64,000 nucleotides of DNA from Pseudomonas paralactis (lineage in GTDB: Bacteria; Pseudomonadota; Gammaproteobacteria; Pseudomonadales; Pseudomonadaceae): the NCBI RefSeq assembly GCF_001439735.1, contig NZ_JYLN01000005.1:186001-250000 (forward strand), written 5' to 3'. Position 1 is the stretch's first letter; each line of letters starts with the position of its first letter. The translations under genes were made by a program, and so were the position numbers. Under the pieces are notes generated by a model. It was not told the DNA's origin and made no database searches. It saw only the letters and a list, made by a program, of their open reading frames with translations. This document shows, piece after piece, positions 48,789-57,619 of this stretch.

Positions 48789-49523
48789 TCAGAAGCGCAC
48801 GCCGCTGGCGCAGACGCTGCAACCCTGGCCGATCGACAGGCTGTTGCTGCCCTGGTTGCCCGCACCGGATTGCAGGTTGGCGCCTATGTTGCCGGAGTTG
48901 CGGTTAATCGAGTTTTCGAGGCTTGCGTTGTTGGACACGTACTGAGGCTTGCCATAACCATGGCTGCTGGCGGCCGTGTTCAGGTAGCTGTTGTTGAGCG
49001 AGTTCTGCTCGGTATTGGAAGCCGCTGCGATGTTCTTGCCGTCAGCGGTGGTGATGGCCAGGTTGTTTTTACCCTGGTTGCCCTGGCCGGCCTGGCCGTT
49101 GTAACCCACGTTGCCGGAGTTGCCGGTGATGGAGCCCTCTAGAGAGGCGTTGTTTTGCGTGCCTTTATTGACGAAGTTGTTATGCGAGCTGCCTTGGTCT
49201 ACATCGATTACGGCAAACACGGTGGCGAAGTCGCCTTTGGCGCTGGAGATGGCGCCGGCGTTGTCAGCCTGGTTGCCGGAACCTGATTGTGCGTTGACCC
49301 CGACATTACCGTTGTTGCTATTTATCGAATTTTTGGCTGATGCATTGTTATCGGTGTTGGTGTCGTCGAATTTGTTGTGTTCGCTTTTTTGTACGTCAGT
49401 GACCACAGCGGCCACAGTACCGGTAGGTTGTGGGGTTGGATGCCAGCCACCCGCTTGAGCGGCAGCAGCCATGAGCGCGGCGAGAGCGAAAACCATTGGT
49501 TTGAGCGCCATTTGAGGTTTCAT
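48789..49523 (-). CDS. fapC: FapC, major functional amyloid subunit
   Basis: This is a 244-residue secreted amyloid protein. After the signal peptide (about residues 1-24) are three imperfect repeats of 34 residues, R1 59-92, R2 124-157 and R3 198-231, each opening NNAS and containing GNVG/GNIG and SGxGNQ. They are separated by linkers of 31 and 40 residues. The C-terminus carries the conserved CxxC (GCSVCASGVRF). Short linkers mark the fluorescens-type FapC; P. aeruginosa has a longer second linker. An AAGGAG ribosome-binding site precedes the start, fitting its need for high expression. Confidence 0.96.
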   Translation of the reverse strand: MKPQMALKPMVFALAALMAAAAQAGGWHPTPQPTGTVAAVVTDVQKSEHNKFDDTNTDNNASAKNSINSNNGNVGVNAQSGSGNQADNAGAISSAKGDFATVFAVIDVDQGSSHNNFVNKGTQNNASLEGSITGNSGNVGYNGQAGQGNQGKNNLAITTADGKNIAAASNTEQNSLNNSYLNTAASSHGYGKPQYVSNNASLENSINRNSGNIGANLQSGAGNQGSNSLSIGQGCSVCASGVRF

Positions 49524-49592
49524 GGTGTTTCTCCTTGCTTCTAATTAGTTGGGTTAAGTGTTGGTACGGTCTAACTAACGTCTACCAAGCGG

Positions 49593-50141
49593 TTACTTGA
49601 TAGTGATGCCCAGGGTGTTAGCCACTCGGTTCCCCACCCCGGCACTCTGGTTCACCTGAATCACTCCTCGGCTGCCGGTGAAGGCCTGGTCGCTGATCGC
49701 GACCTGGCGGCTGCCAGTGGTGGGGGTGAGCCCTGAGTCGGTCAACTGCGTCGTGTTCTGTTGCAACAGGACGCTGTCATCGATGCTTTGCGGGCCAGGG
49801 TTGAGGCTGATCCGCACCGCGTTGATCGATTGGTTATTGGCACCGGCCGACTGGTTAACGCCCAGCACGCCGTTGCCATTGATAAATGAAGCCCCCTGAA
49901 TCGCCACCTTGGCATTCAAGGACGGGTCGACCTTGCCGTCGAGCCGCTGGATATTCACGTTGGTGGCCTGACCATCGAGGGCGATGGCGCGACTGTTGGA
50001 CATCTGTTGCTGGTTGCCTGCCGCCTGGTTGATCGACAGCACGCCTTCATACTGTTGGCCGCTGTTGTTGATCACGGCGGCGTTGTCGGCCATGGCCGAG
50101 GCGCTGCCCAGCAGGGCGATCATCAACAGAAGGCGCTTCAT
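49593..50141 (-). CDS. fapB: FapB, amyloid nucleator
   Basis: This is a 182-residue secreted protein with signal peptide MKRLLLMIALLGSASAMA. It has three repeats containing VLSINQAAGNQQQMSNSRAI, VLGVNQSAGANNQSINAVRI and VIQVNQSAGVGNRVANTLGI. It resembles FapC in organisation and is the likely nucleator and minor subunit of the fibril. Its ATG overlaps the fapA stop (TAATG), and the 69-bp gap to fapC holds no terminator. Confidence 0.94.
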   Translation of the reverse strand: MKRLLLMIALLGSASAMADNAAVINNSGQQYEGVLSINQAAGNQQQMSNSRAIALDGQATNVNIQRLDGKVDPSLNAKVAIQGASFINGNGVLGVNQSAGANNQSINAVRISLNPGPQSIDDSVLLQQNTTQLTDSGLTPTTGSRQVAISDQAFTGSRGVIQVNQSAGVGNRVANTLGITIK

Positions 50142-50581
50142 TACTTGCCCCCCAGCATGTTGCCCAGGTTGTTCAAGGGCGCCATACCGCGCTGGATCGA
50201 ACCATTGATCTGCCCAGCCATGCTGCTGCCCGCGCCATGGCCGGCGGCTGCACCGGCGCCCTGGGTCGACAGGCTGTTTTGCGTAGCGTTCAGGCCAGAG
50301 AGGTTGCTGCTGGGTTGGATGGAGCGAGCAAGGCCCGAACCGCTGCGAATGCCGCCGATGTCCAGATCACTGAGTTCGCCGGAGGTGGCACTCATGATCT
50401 CTTTGCTGGGGTTGGCGTTGGCAGTGGCGGGGTATGGATCGGGGAGGGAAGTGCGTCCGTACATGTGACCCTGCACGGTTCGCCCTGTCACGATAACGCC
50501 ATCGCCTGCATGGCTGATACCGGCGCTGAGCACGCAGCTGATCAGCAATACGTTTATCGAGGCGTGTGTGAGTGTGATCAC
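50141..50581 (-). CDS. fapA: FapA, periplasmic amyloid chaperone-like protein
   Basis: This is a 146-residue protein with a signal peptide (MITLTHASINVLLISCVLSAGISHA) and a Gly/Ser/Asn-rich mature region (GAGAAAGHGAGSSMAGQ). FapA affects fibril composition and probably acts as a chaperone for FapB/FapC. It uses a GTG start, supported by AAGGAA seven bases upstream. It is the first gene of the operon, about 40 bp downstream of the predicted sigma-54 transcription start. It overlaps fapB by one base. Confidence 0.92.
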   Translation of the reverse strand: MITLTHASINVLLISCVLSAGISHAGDGVIVTGRTVQGHMYGRTSLPDPYPATANANPSKEIMSATSGELSDLDIGGIRSGSGLARSIQPSSNLSGLNATQNSLSTQGAGAAAGHGAGSSMAGQINGSIQRGMAPLNNLGNMLGGK

Positions 50582-50633
50582 GGCGGCATTCCTTGTTCTG
50601 AACGCTGACCCTAAACAGCGTTATCAGGGAAAG

Positions 50634-50649
50634 AGCAGAACCCGTGCCG
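50634..50649 (-). promoter_or_regulatory. Sigma-54 promoter of fapABCDEF
   Basis: On the minus strand CGGCACGGGTTCTGCT matches the consensus TGGCACR-N4-TTGCW at 10 of 12 defined positions, with the invariant GG and GC doublets in exact spacing. The predicted start would give a leader of about 40 nt to fapA. Confidence 0.75.
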
Positions 50650-50712
50650 CTTTTTGTTTATGTTGAAAATTCAGGAGGTTGGGATTTTTCCGCGCGCATC
50701 CCCGATGGCGGT

Positions 50713-50728
50713 GTTTCAGGCGTGAAAC
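50713..50728. promoter_or_regulatory. Putative upstream activator site for the fap promoter
   Basis: A perfect palindrome, GTTTCA-GGCG-TGAAAC, lies about 65-80 bp upstream of the -24 element. Related half-sites occur further out: TGAAAC with a TTCA partner (50781-50794) and GTTTCA (50844-50849). This arrangement suits a dimeric enhancer-binding protein. Confidence 0.5.
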
Positions 50729-50885
50729 AGTCGCCGGTCGGCGCGATATGCCGGGCCACACTCGTCAACTGTATCAGCGATGAAACAGTGTTCATGACAG
50801 ACGCATGAATCCGCAGCCGCTGGGCGATTCAGCGCACCGAGGTGTTTCAAAAGTGGACACGAAAGTAAGAAGCGCGCCTGAGCCC

Positions 50886-51045
50886 CGTAATGCCGTTCAG
50901 TTAAGGCTTTGGTAGGAGCGAGCTTGCTCGCGAAAAACCCATAGGCGCCGCGCTGATTCAGGAAACTCGCGTTATCGTTGACGTTTTTCGCGAGCAAGCT
51001 CGCTCCTACAGGAGGGCGATACACGCTTAACTGAACGGCATTACG
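50886..51045. repeat. Nested palindrome: REPIN inside a 20-bp inverted repeat
   Basis: The perfect inverted repeat CGTAATGCCGTTCAGTTAAG (50886-50905) and its complement (51026-51045) enclose a REPIN at 50912-51009 whose interior is in reverse orientation. The right outer arm ends two bases from the fecR-like stop codon. No gene is credible in 50582-51047; the short frame over the repeat is an artefact. Confidence 0.9.
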
Positions 51046-51047
51046 CC

Positions 51048-52043
51048 TCAGCCCCGGGGCTTTTTGCCGGGGATGGCGTTGAGTACGGGATTGCCATCCT
51101 GGTTGCGGGTCAGGTAGACCGGCAGGACCTTGGGCAGGGAAGGGATGAGGTTGTTGACCTCGCTGAGGTTGTAGATGCCACCAATGCGAATGCTCCCGGT
51201 GCCGGCGTCCGCCAGCATCACCGGTTTGTTCAGGTATCGGTTGATCAGCGGCAACGCATCGGCCAACGCCAGGTTGTCGAGCACCAGCTTGCCTGTACGC
51301 CAGGCAAGCGCAGGGTCATTGGGTTTGATCGCGGCGACTTGCGGGGTGGCGTCGCCGCGGTGGTAACTGGCCTGCATCCCCGGGGTCAGCGGCACGCCGC
51401 CATGCACCGCGTCGCTGGTGATCTGCACCGAGCCTTCCAGCAACATCACCCGCACCTGGTCCTCGTACTTCCAGACATTGAACTGGGTGCCCGTGACCCG
51501 AACCTTGCCTTCGCCAGCCTGCACGATAAACGGGTGCTCGCTGTCGTGGGTGACGTTGAAAAACGCTTCGCCCTTGTTCAACTTCACCTGGCGCCGATCC
51601 TTGTAGCGGCTGTAGACCAGCTCGGTGCCCAGGTTCAGCTCCACTTCGCTGCCGTCGCCGAGCGTGACTTTGCGCAGCCCGTTGGTGGCGTCAAACCGCT
51701 CATATGAGCTTGGCAACCAACCGGCTTCCCAACCGGTGAAGGCGGCCAGCGGTAGAGCGCCAAGGCAGATGGATGCTGCAACCGCATAAGAGCGCCAGCG
51801 TTTGCGAGGCTTGAGCGGCACTACAACCGAGGCAGGCGCGCTGCGGGGCAAATGATCGGCCACGTCCCAGATTTCGAGCATCGCGGCGTATTCGAAAGCG
51901 TGCAACGGATGGGCATCGTGCCACTGTTCGAAAGCCTGACGTTCGGCCGTCGTGCAGTCGCTGGCGTGCACACGCATACACCAATGCGCAGCCGCGTCGG
52001 TGATGGCGTCGTATTCGGCTTCTGAAAGGGGCTTTTCGCTCAT
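51048..52043 (-). CDS. FecR-like anti-sigma/sensor protein (orphan)
   Basis: This is a 331-residue protein. An N-terminal DUF4880-like cytoplasmic helix region (AAHWCMRVHASDCTTAERQAFEQW) is followed by one membrane segment (about residues 88-105, YAVAASICLGALPLAAFTGW). A periplasmic FecR domain follows (ERFDATNGLRKVTLGDGSEV, HPFIVQAGEGKVRVTGTQF) and a C-terminal STN-like region. FecR proteins relay outer-membrane receptor signals to an ECF sigma factor encoded just upstream. No such sigma gene is present within the available upstream sequence, which leads straight to a divergent PepSY gene. Confidence 0.88.
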   Translation of the reverse strand: MSEKPLSEAEYDAITDAAAHWCMRVHASDCTTAERQAFEQWHDAHPLHAFEYAAMLEIWDVADHLPRSAPASVVVPLKPRKRWRSYAVAASICLGALPLAAFTGWEAGWLPSSYERFDATNGLRKVTLGDGSEVELNLGTELVYSRYKDRRQVKLNKGEAFFNVTHDSEHPFIVQAGEGKVRVTGTQFNVWKYEDQVRVMLLEGSVQITSDAVHGGVPLTPGMQASYHRGDATPQVAAIKPNDPALAWRTGKLVLDNLALADALPLINRYLNKPVMLADAGTGSIRIGGIYNLSEVNNLIPSLPKVLPVYLTRNQDGNPVLNAIPGKKPRG

Positions 52044-52190
52044 TTACTCATCCTGATTTCCCGCATTCTACCCCTGGAGCCCTACGACGAGAACAGCATC
52101 ATGGCGATTGCATATCAATTGGAACTTATTCTTGTTTAAACGCACCTAAAAAATCAGGAAACACACTGTCATCCACCAAGGAGTACGAAA

Positions 52191-52460
52191 ATGTTGAAGA
52201 AAACCTTAGCCGCCCTGTGTGCAAGCACCGCGTTGTTGAGCGCCGGCGCTGCGTTGGCAGACAAGCCGGGTGCAGGCTGGATTACCATCGAAAAAGCCAT
52301 TGAAGTAGCGAAGACCAAGGCTGGTTATGTTGAGGTCTACGCCGCCGAAGCCGATAACGACGGCTACTGGGAAGTCAAAGGCCGTAAATCCGATGGCGTA
52401 GTGTATGAAGCCAGGATCGATGGCGCCTCGGGCAATGTCCTGCGTGACCAGAAAGATTGA
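52191..52460 (+). CDS. Secreted PepSY-domain protein
   Basis: This is an 89-residue precursor with a signal peptide (MLKKTLAALCASTALLSAGAALA) and a single PepSY domain of about 65 residues (ITIEKAIEVAKTKAGYVEVY, YWEVKGRKSDGVVYEARIDG, SGNVLRDQKD). Such single-domain proteins are periplasmic and may inhibit or chaperone proteases, or modulate sensors. It is preceded by AAGGAG and is divergent from the FecR-like gene. The stop is followed by a strong hairpin. Confidence 0.9.
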   Translation: MLKKTLAALCASTALLSAGAALADKPGAGWITIEKAIEVAKTKAGYVEVYAAEADNDGYWEVKGRKSDGVVYEARIDGASGNVLRDQKD

Positions 52461-52470
52461 TTCGTGTGCG

Positions 52471-52490
52471 GGGGGCCTGCTCAGGCCCCC
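52471..52490. terminator. GC-rich hairpin between PepSY gene and giant toxin-like gene
   Basis: GGGGGCCT-GCTC-AGGCCCCC forms an 8-bp perfect stem. It overlaps the last codons of the giant gene on the minus strand (its stop lies at 52481-52483). No long T run follows, so it is only a probable terminator. Confidence 0.6.
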
Positions 52491-55400
52491 TCATCCAGCA
52501 GGCGCCCCAGATGCGTAATCAAGTAAGTGACTGAATCGGCATTGGATAAAATCACATCAATGCGTTTGTCGGTATTGCTCATGAAAATTTGTCTGGCCTC
52601 AGCCAGATCACGGGCGCCGGTAACATCCAGGACTTTACGCTTCAGGTAATGGGTGGTCTTGAAAAAGCCGTAATCCTGCCAGGTCTTCGCCACATCATCC
52701 CACGTCTTGAACAGCATCCTGTCCGGCGTCAGAGTGGACAATGCAGTCGTTTGCAAATCATCCTGACGGGTCCTCACCGCCTGAGCACCAGGCTTGGCCG
52801 TGTCAATCAAGTCGCGAAACGGCTCCATGCTCCGCAGGTAGGCGATGTCTTCGGTCTTGAAGCGCAAGTGCGTGAGCTCATGAATCAGCGTAGAGGCCCT
52901 GGCGTGCGCGTACATGTCGAAGGGAGTGCTCAGCCTGTCGATGTAGTCAGTCAGGTCGGGATCGAAGAAACGTTCGAATAAATACACTTTTCGTTCGCTG
53001 TCACCGACCAAAATCATGGCGTATTCGTTGTTGGCATCGGTGAGGCTGCGCCCGCTGATAAAGCGCATCGAGTCAGGGCCGATCAAGCTGGGGTCGCTGA
53101 GTTCATCGAGTATCCCATCGAGGATGTTCTCGATTTTCTGCACCTGGCCCGGGTTCATATTGCTGGTGCCGAACAAGTCGCATAAAAACAGGCCCACGCG
53201 GCTATCAGGGGTGAGCAGCTTGGCAAAGTACTCGATGTTGCGCTTGCAGGTGACGGCGTAGTAAATCGCTACATTCAACGCTTCGTCGATGGCTTGGGCT
53301 TTCCAGCTGGCCAGTGCTGCAATCGCCCTTATGCCTCGCGCTTCAATGTTGATTTCGTGTCGTTCGGCGCGCTGCGTTTTCTGGCGCGTCCAGGTCTGGC
53401 CGAAGCGCGGTTGGTGCACGCTCAGGTCCAACACCCAATTGCCCTCTGAGTTACGGCCGATGTAGGGCCCCGGCGTGTCGTCGTTTTCCAGTCGCCAGTG
53501 TTCGCTGGTTTTCTTTATCGAGTACACCTTGCCGGCAAGCGGTACATAATCTTTGCCGCGTTTTTTATCCTTGTAGACATGGGTGACGGTGTCCCACTCA
53601 AGATCCTTCAGCGCAATGTCATTGCCCTCGAAAGGCTGCAACCGCGTACGCGACGGCGCGGTGACGTCGCGTAGCGCCGGGATTTTGACCATGGGCAGTT
53701 TACCTTCCGGCCAGTCGACGATGTCAGCGTCATCGGGCGGCGGGGGTTCGCTGCCATCAAGTTCGCTGTACAAGGCGGCCATTTGCGCCACGGCCAGAAT
53801 GAAATCCTTCATCGCGGCCTTCCACTGGTGCAGCTGCAGCGCTTCCATCGAGCGCTTGATCAGCGTGTAGCAGCGCCAAACCACCAGCGGATAGGCTAGT
53901 TTGCCCGCCATGAAGTGCACCGCTGTCGGAATGCCCGTGCCGAACAGGCCGACCGCTTTGTCCCAGAGCAACTTGGCGCCCTCTTCGAATTGGCAGGCGA
54001 GCATTCTGAGCAGGATCAGCGTGTTTTCACTGAACAGGTAGTGCAGCAGGTTGCCGGTTATCGCTGATGAGGCAAGGCGAATCTCCGAGGGGCGATGTCG
54101 GTTGTTTTGCAGCAGGTTGCGGTAAACGGCCTGATGCGGATCTTCCAGGTGCGCAATGACCCAGTCCTGCAGGGCTCCGGGTCTTTCCAGCTCATCCAGC
54201 AGCGCTTGCTCGCTGTCGTATTGCTTGAGTACATGCTGTTCACTGTAGGGCGCATATAGCACCACAGGTCCTTGCGCTTTATCTTGCGCGTTGATCAGGT
54301 ACATACCCAGTACCTTGGCGGCAGTGGCGCCGGCGGTCGCCACCAGTTCCACGGGCCGAATCAGTGTCGACGCGCCTGTCAGCGCCGCACGTGCCAGGGC
54401 GTCAGGCATATCGAACGCCTGCTGGACCAAACTCAGGCCCTGGGTCGACAGGCGTTCTTGCAGGTGTTGCTCATGGGCGTAATGCAACACCTGCCAAGGC
54501 AATTGCTGGCAGAACAGACGTCGGCGCTTGGCTGCGGCCTCTGTGTCGGTGCCCAGTTCGGCGTGGAGCCGCTTCTGGTAGGCCGATTGCAAGTCCAACT
54601 GGCGGACCATCTGAATCACCGCGCTGGCATCCAGGCTGTCGGGTAACGGTGTGGCGGTGCGCGAGCGCGGACGGATAATCTGGCTGTTCAAGTCCGGCCA
54701 GTGGCGCAAGGCAAAATCGGTCAAGTTGTATTCATGGATATCGAGCGCCTGATGCGTCGGAATCAACACGTCATCGGGGCTGATGGCCTGCTTGGGAAAG
54801 CGCGCTTGAAGCAGTCTCAGCAACTCGGAAAACGTATGTTCGCGAATGGTCGGGATGCCATGCAGGTAGTCTTCTTCATCCGGCGCGCTGTTGTGGTATT
54901 GCTCAAGCAGTTCGGCATGGTAGATCTGCTCCTCGGAAGGCGCCATTGCCAGCCACACCGGCAGGGCCTGTTGAGTGATCATCGCCTCGGCCAGCGCGCT
55001 GGCCCGTGCCAGATTGGTGGGCGCAGGGGTCTCCAGGATCGCATCCAGGCGGTCCTGTACGGCGCGCGCCGGCAGGTCCATCTCCAGCAAATGATCCACG
55101 GCGTCCATGACGTTTTCGCCGTAGCTCGTCAGGCGATTGTCCAGCAGGTTATCGTCAATGCGTTGCAGCGGACCGAGGCGATACTCCTGATGGGGCACGC
55201 GTTGGGACAATCGCAGATTCTCCAGCAGTGTCAGTCGTTTGATCGGATGCGCCAGGCGCTGGACGAGTGATTCGCGCAGGGCTGAAATCGATGGGAACAC
55301 CTCATGACTACGCCGGGGCGTCCACAGGATCGCCTGGCCCGAATGCCTGGGGTCAAGGCCGCCACGCTCGGTCAGAACAAACAGGTTGGCCAACGGCAGC

Positions 55401-57619
55401 AGCGCATCGGACGTGCCCCGCTGCAACGATAGCGAATAAGCATCCGGCAGAAACCCGTTGAGCCCATGACGGGTCAGTCGCACCAGGCTGTCGGTGCGCA
55501 GGACCGCATCAAGGATGGCATGGCTGCCGGGCGACAGCGTTTTAATCAGCCGCCGCAGTTCAGCCTCGCTGCGCAAGCCCAGCAGCATCGAGTGTGCGTG
55601 TTTATCGCGAGTGTTGTTCAGGAACAGGCGCGGCAGCTCACGCATCTCGTGGCCGGCAAATACCTTCAACACCTGTTCGATGATGTCGTTGAAGGTTTTG
55701 ATGGGCAAGTTGTTGAGCTTCAGGGCGATACGCGGGGCGATTTGTTTGTAAAAGCCAAGCCTGGAAGTCACGGGCAGTGGATTGCCCTCCTGGCCCAGGC
55801 GCTCGATGAAATGTTCTACCATGCTCAGAGACGAAACGGTTGGGCGCTCCTCGCGCTGCTCGGCGCGGGAGGGGTAAGTGTTGACAAAGACCTCATCAGC
55901 CTTGAGGTCCAGTTGTCGCGTGTGCAATTGCGTATTCAGGGCCAGGGCGGCCATGCTGCGCAATGTCGGATGCTTGATGCGCTCAATACGCAACCCTTGC
56001 TCGGCAGCTTGCAGGCTTTGCAACTGCAGCTTGGCGCGCTCGGCCTGAACGGTGGAGGGGCGACCATTGCCGCTGCTCACGGGATGTGTCGTCCAGCGCC
56101 CATCGGTGTCCAGGTCGGCCAGGCGATTGTCGAGCATCGTGCGGATGTCCAGGGCGTAATCGAGCAATGCCTCCAGGTCCACCTGACCGGCGCTGCTGCG
56201 ATAGAGGCCCAGGGCATGGTTCATATTACTGATCTGCTTGGCGGCGATGTCTTCGATCATGCCGGTGAACACATGCCCGGTGATGGAGCGCGCAGCAACG
56301 TTTATCTGGTCCAGGCCGAGAAAGATATTACGCTCATCCAGAGACAGGAAATTGAGCAGTTCATCTTCGTGCCCGGCGGCGGTGAGCATACTCAATAACG
56401 TGTCTTTGAGGTCATCCAGGTCCTGGAGTACCTGCAAGCCACGTGATTGGGTGTAAAGGTAGGCATGGTTCTGGTTCAGCATCAGGGTACTGGCCAGCTC
56501 AACATAGTGCTGGTAGGGCGCATAGATGCGCACTTTCTCCACGCTCAGATCGGCGGCGTAGGCGCTACGAGCGCCTTGGTCGCTGAGGAACAGGGCCTGC
56601 AGCATATGGCTTTCATCGGCACTGAGGATGTCGATCTGACGCTTGAGCAGCACGTCGAGGCGCAATTTGTCAGCCAGCACCTGTGCGAACAGCTCAAGAC
56701 GCGAGGTGCCGTTGTCGATGTCTTCGTTCCAGTAGGTCTGCAGCAGGCTGTCGAGCAGTTTGGACAGCGTGCCGGAGGTCTGCTCGATGAGGGTTTCCCA
56801 ATGCTCGCGATCTTGCTCCAACTGGGGCTGGCTGAACTGGCTGGTGACGTGTTTGGGGTTGATAAAGTCGCGGGTTTGCCCCACGGGCCACGCATGTTTG
56901 AGATAGAACTGCAGGAGCGCTTCACGTAGCGGCAGGGACTCGACCCAGCGTCGGTCGGTATCTGTCGGGCTTTGGATAAAGCAGTTTACCCGCGTTTGAC
57001 GTTGATCCAGGCCCGGGAAATAAGGGTGCGCCATGATCCCAAGCACTGTATCGAGCATGTCGGACAGGGTAGGGGTTTTCTGCAATTGCTCAAGCACTGA
57101 CTGCACGTTGGCTCGTTGGCAGGCTTGCAGGGCTTGTTCCTGGTCTTCCATGACCGCACCCAACACCGGCGAGGTCGTCAGCGTCAAGACGCTGCCCGCC
57201 GGCAGGCTGTTGCGCTGTGCAATCGACAGGAAACTGAGCAGCTCCTCGCGCTGTACTCCATCGGCCAACGCCTGGCTGACCTCGGTGAGCATTGACGCAT
57301 GGCTGTCAAATACCTCAATACCGCCATAGGGGGTGTATAGCAGGGCCTTGGCACCGTCCGGGCTGGGGCTCATCACAAACGCCCCCGCGAGTGGAATCGC
57401 CGTTTGCCCTGCCATATTGATCAAGAGCCTTTCGACACGCATGGGGGGACTTTGCAGGCGACTGTCCTGGCGCCCTGCGTCGCTGGCGTAATACACGCCG
57501 TGCAGCCATTCCAGGTCCTTGACGGTGAGCCCCAGGGCGCGTTCGCGCTCGCTCAGTGTGGAGCGATTAACGGGCAGCAGGAATTCGGCAAAAAAATACG
57601 GCGGGGTGACGCGGGTCAT
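52481..57619 (-). CDS. Giant toxin-like protein with C-terminal zinc-peptidase motifs
   Basis: This is a 1712-residue protein related in organisation to the protein at 3114-7958. The start MTRVTPPYFFAEF is set by GGAG eight bases upstream. A module with (L)LYxP, a downstream hydrophobic/acidic strand and an L-rich helix recurs four times: about residues 80-138 (ALLYTPYGGIEVFDSHASML), 374-431 (AYLYTQSRGLQVL), 745-807 (AILWTPRRSHEVF) and 1105-1166 (VVLYAPYSEQHVL, PGALQDWV). Hydrophobic stretches lie at about 1195-1250. The C-terminal 250 residues carry HELTH (1580-1584) and NADS (1693-1696), the pattern of an aspzincin/M35-like metallopeptidase. No signal peptide, immunity gene or secretion gene is visible. 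Confidence 0.7.
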   Translation of the reverse strand: MTRVTPPYFFAEFLLPVNRSTLSERERALGLTVKDLEWLHGVYYASDAGRQDSRLQSPPMRVERLLINMAGQTAIPLAGAFVMSPSPDGAKALLYTPYGGIEVFDSHASMLTEVSQALADGVQREELLSFLSIAQRNSLPAGSVLTLTTSPVLGAVMEDQEQALQACQRANVQSVLEQLQKTPTLSDMLDTVLGIMAHPYFPGLDQRQTRVNCFIQSPTDTDRRWVESLPLREALLQFYLKHAWPVGQTRDFINPKHVTSQFSQPQLEQDREHWETLIEQTSGTLSKLLDSLLQTYWNEDIDNGTSRLELFAQVLADKLRLDVLLKRQIDILSADESHMLQALFLSDQGARSAYAADLSVEKVRIYAPYQHYVELASTLMLNQNHAYLYTQSRGLQVLQDLDDLKDTLLSMLTAAGHEDELLNFLSLDERNIFLGLDQINVAARSITGHVFTGMIEDIAAKQISNMNHALGLYRSSAGQVDLEALLDYALDIRTMLDNRLADLDTDGRWTTHPVSSGNGRPSTVQAERAKLQLQSLQAAEQGLRIERIKHPTLRSMAALALNTQLHTRQLDLKADEVFVNTYPSRAEQREERPTVSSLSMVEHFIERLGQEGNPLPVTSRLGFYKQIAPRIALKLNNLPIKTFNDIIEQVLKVFAGHEMRELPRLFLNNTRDKHAHSMLLGLRSEAELRRLIKTLSPGSHAILDAVLRTDSLVRLTRHGLNGFLPDAYSLSLQRGTSDALLPLANLFVLTERGGLDPRHSGQAILWTPRRSHEVFPSISALRESLVQRLAHPIKRLTLLENLRLSQRVPHQEYRLGPLQRIDDNLLDNRLTSYGENVMDAVDHLLEMDLPARAVQDRLDAILETPAPTNLARASALAEAMITQQALPVWLAMAPSEEQIYHAELLEQYHNSAPDEEDYLHGIPTIREHTFSELLRLLQARFPKQAISPDDVLIPTHQALDIHEYNLTDFALRHWPDLNSQIIRPRSRTATPLPDSLDASAVIQMVRQLDLQSAYQKRLHAELGTDTEAAAKRRRLFCQQLPWQVLHYAHEQHLQERLSTQGLSLVQQAFDMPDALARAALTGASTLIRPVELVATAGATAAKVLGMYLINAQDKAQGPVVLYAPYSEQHVLKQYDSEQALLDELERPGALQDWVIAHLEDPHQAVYRNLLQNNRHRPSEIRLASSAITGNLLHYLFSENTLILLRMLACQFEEGAKLLWDKAVGLFGTGIPTAVHFMAGKLAYPLVVWRCYTLIKRSMEALQLHQWKAAMKDFILAVAQMAALYSELDGSEPPPPDDADIVDWPEGKLPMVKIPALRDVTAPSRTRLQPFEGNDIALKDLEWDTVTHVYKDKKRGKDYVPLAGKVYSIKKTSEHWRLENDDTPGPYIGRNSEGNWVLDLSVHQPRFGQTWTRQKTQRAERHEINIEARGIRAIAALASWKAQAIDEALNVAIYYAVTCKRNIEYFAKLLTPDSRVGLFLCDLFGTSNMNPGQVQKIENILDGILDELSDPSLIGPDSMRFISGRSLTDANNEYAMILVGDSERKVYLFERFFDPDLTDYIDRLSTPFDMYAHARASTLIHELTHLRFKTEDIAYLRSMEPFRDLIDTAKPGAQAVRTRQDDLQTTALSTLTPDRMLFKTWDDVAKTWQDYGFFKTTHYLKRKVLDVTGARDLAEARQIFMSNTDKRIDVILSNADSVTYLITHLGRLLDEGA

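Noticed and set aside
50716..51024. Short frames reading VGASLLAKN or ASKLAPT at 50.9, 61.6, 63.6 and 45.8 kb
   Set aside because: They are translations of REPIN copies and appear wherever the repeat occurs; they are not genes.
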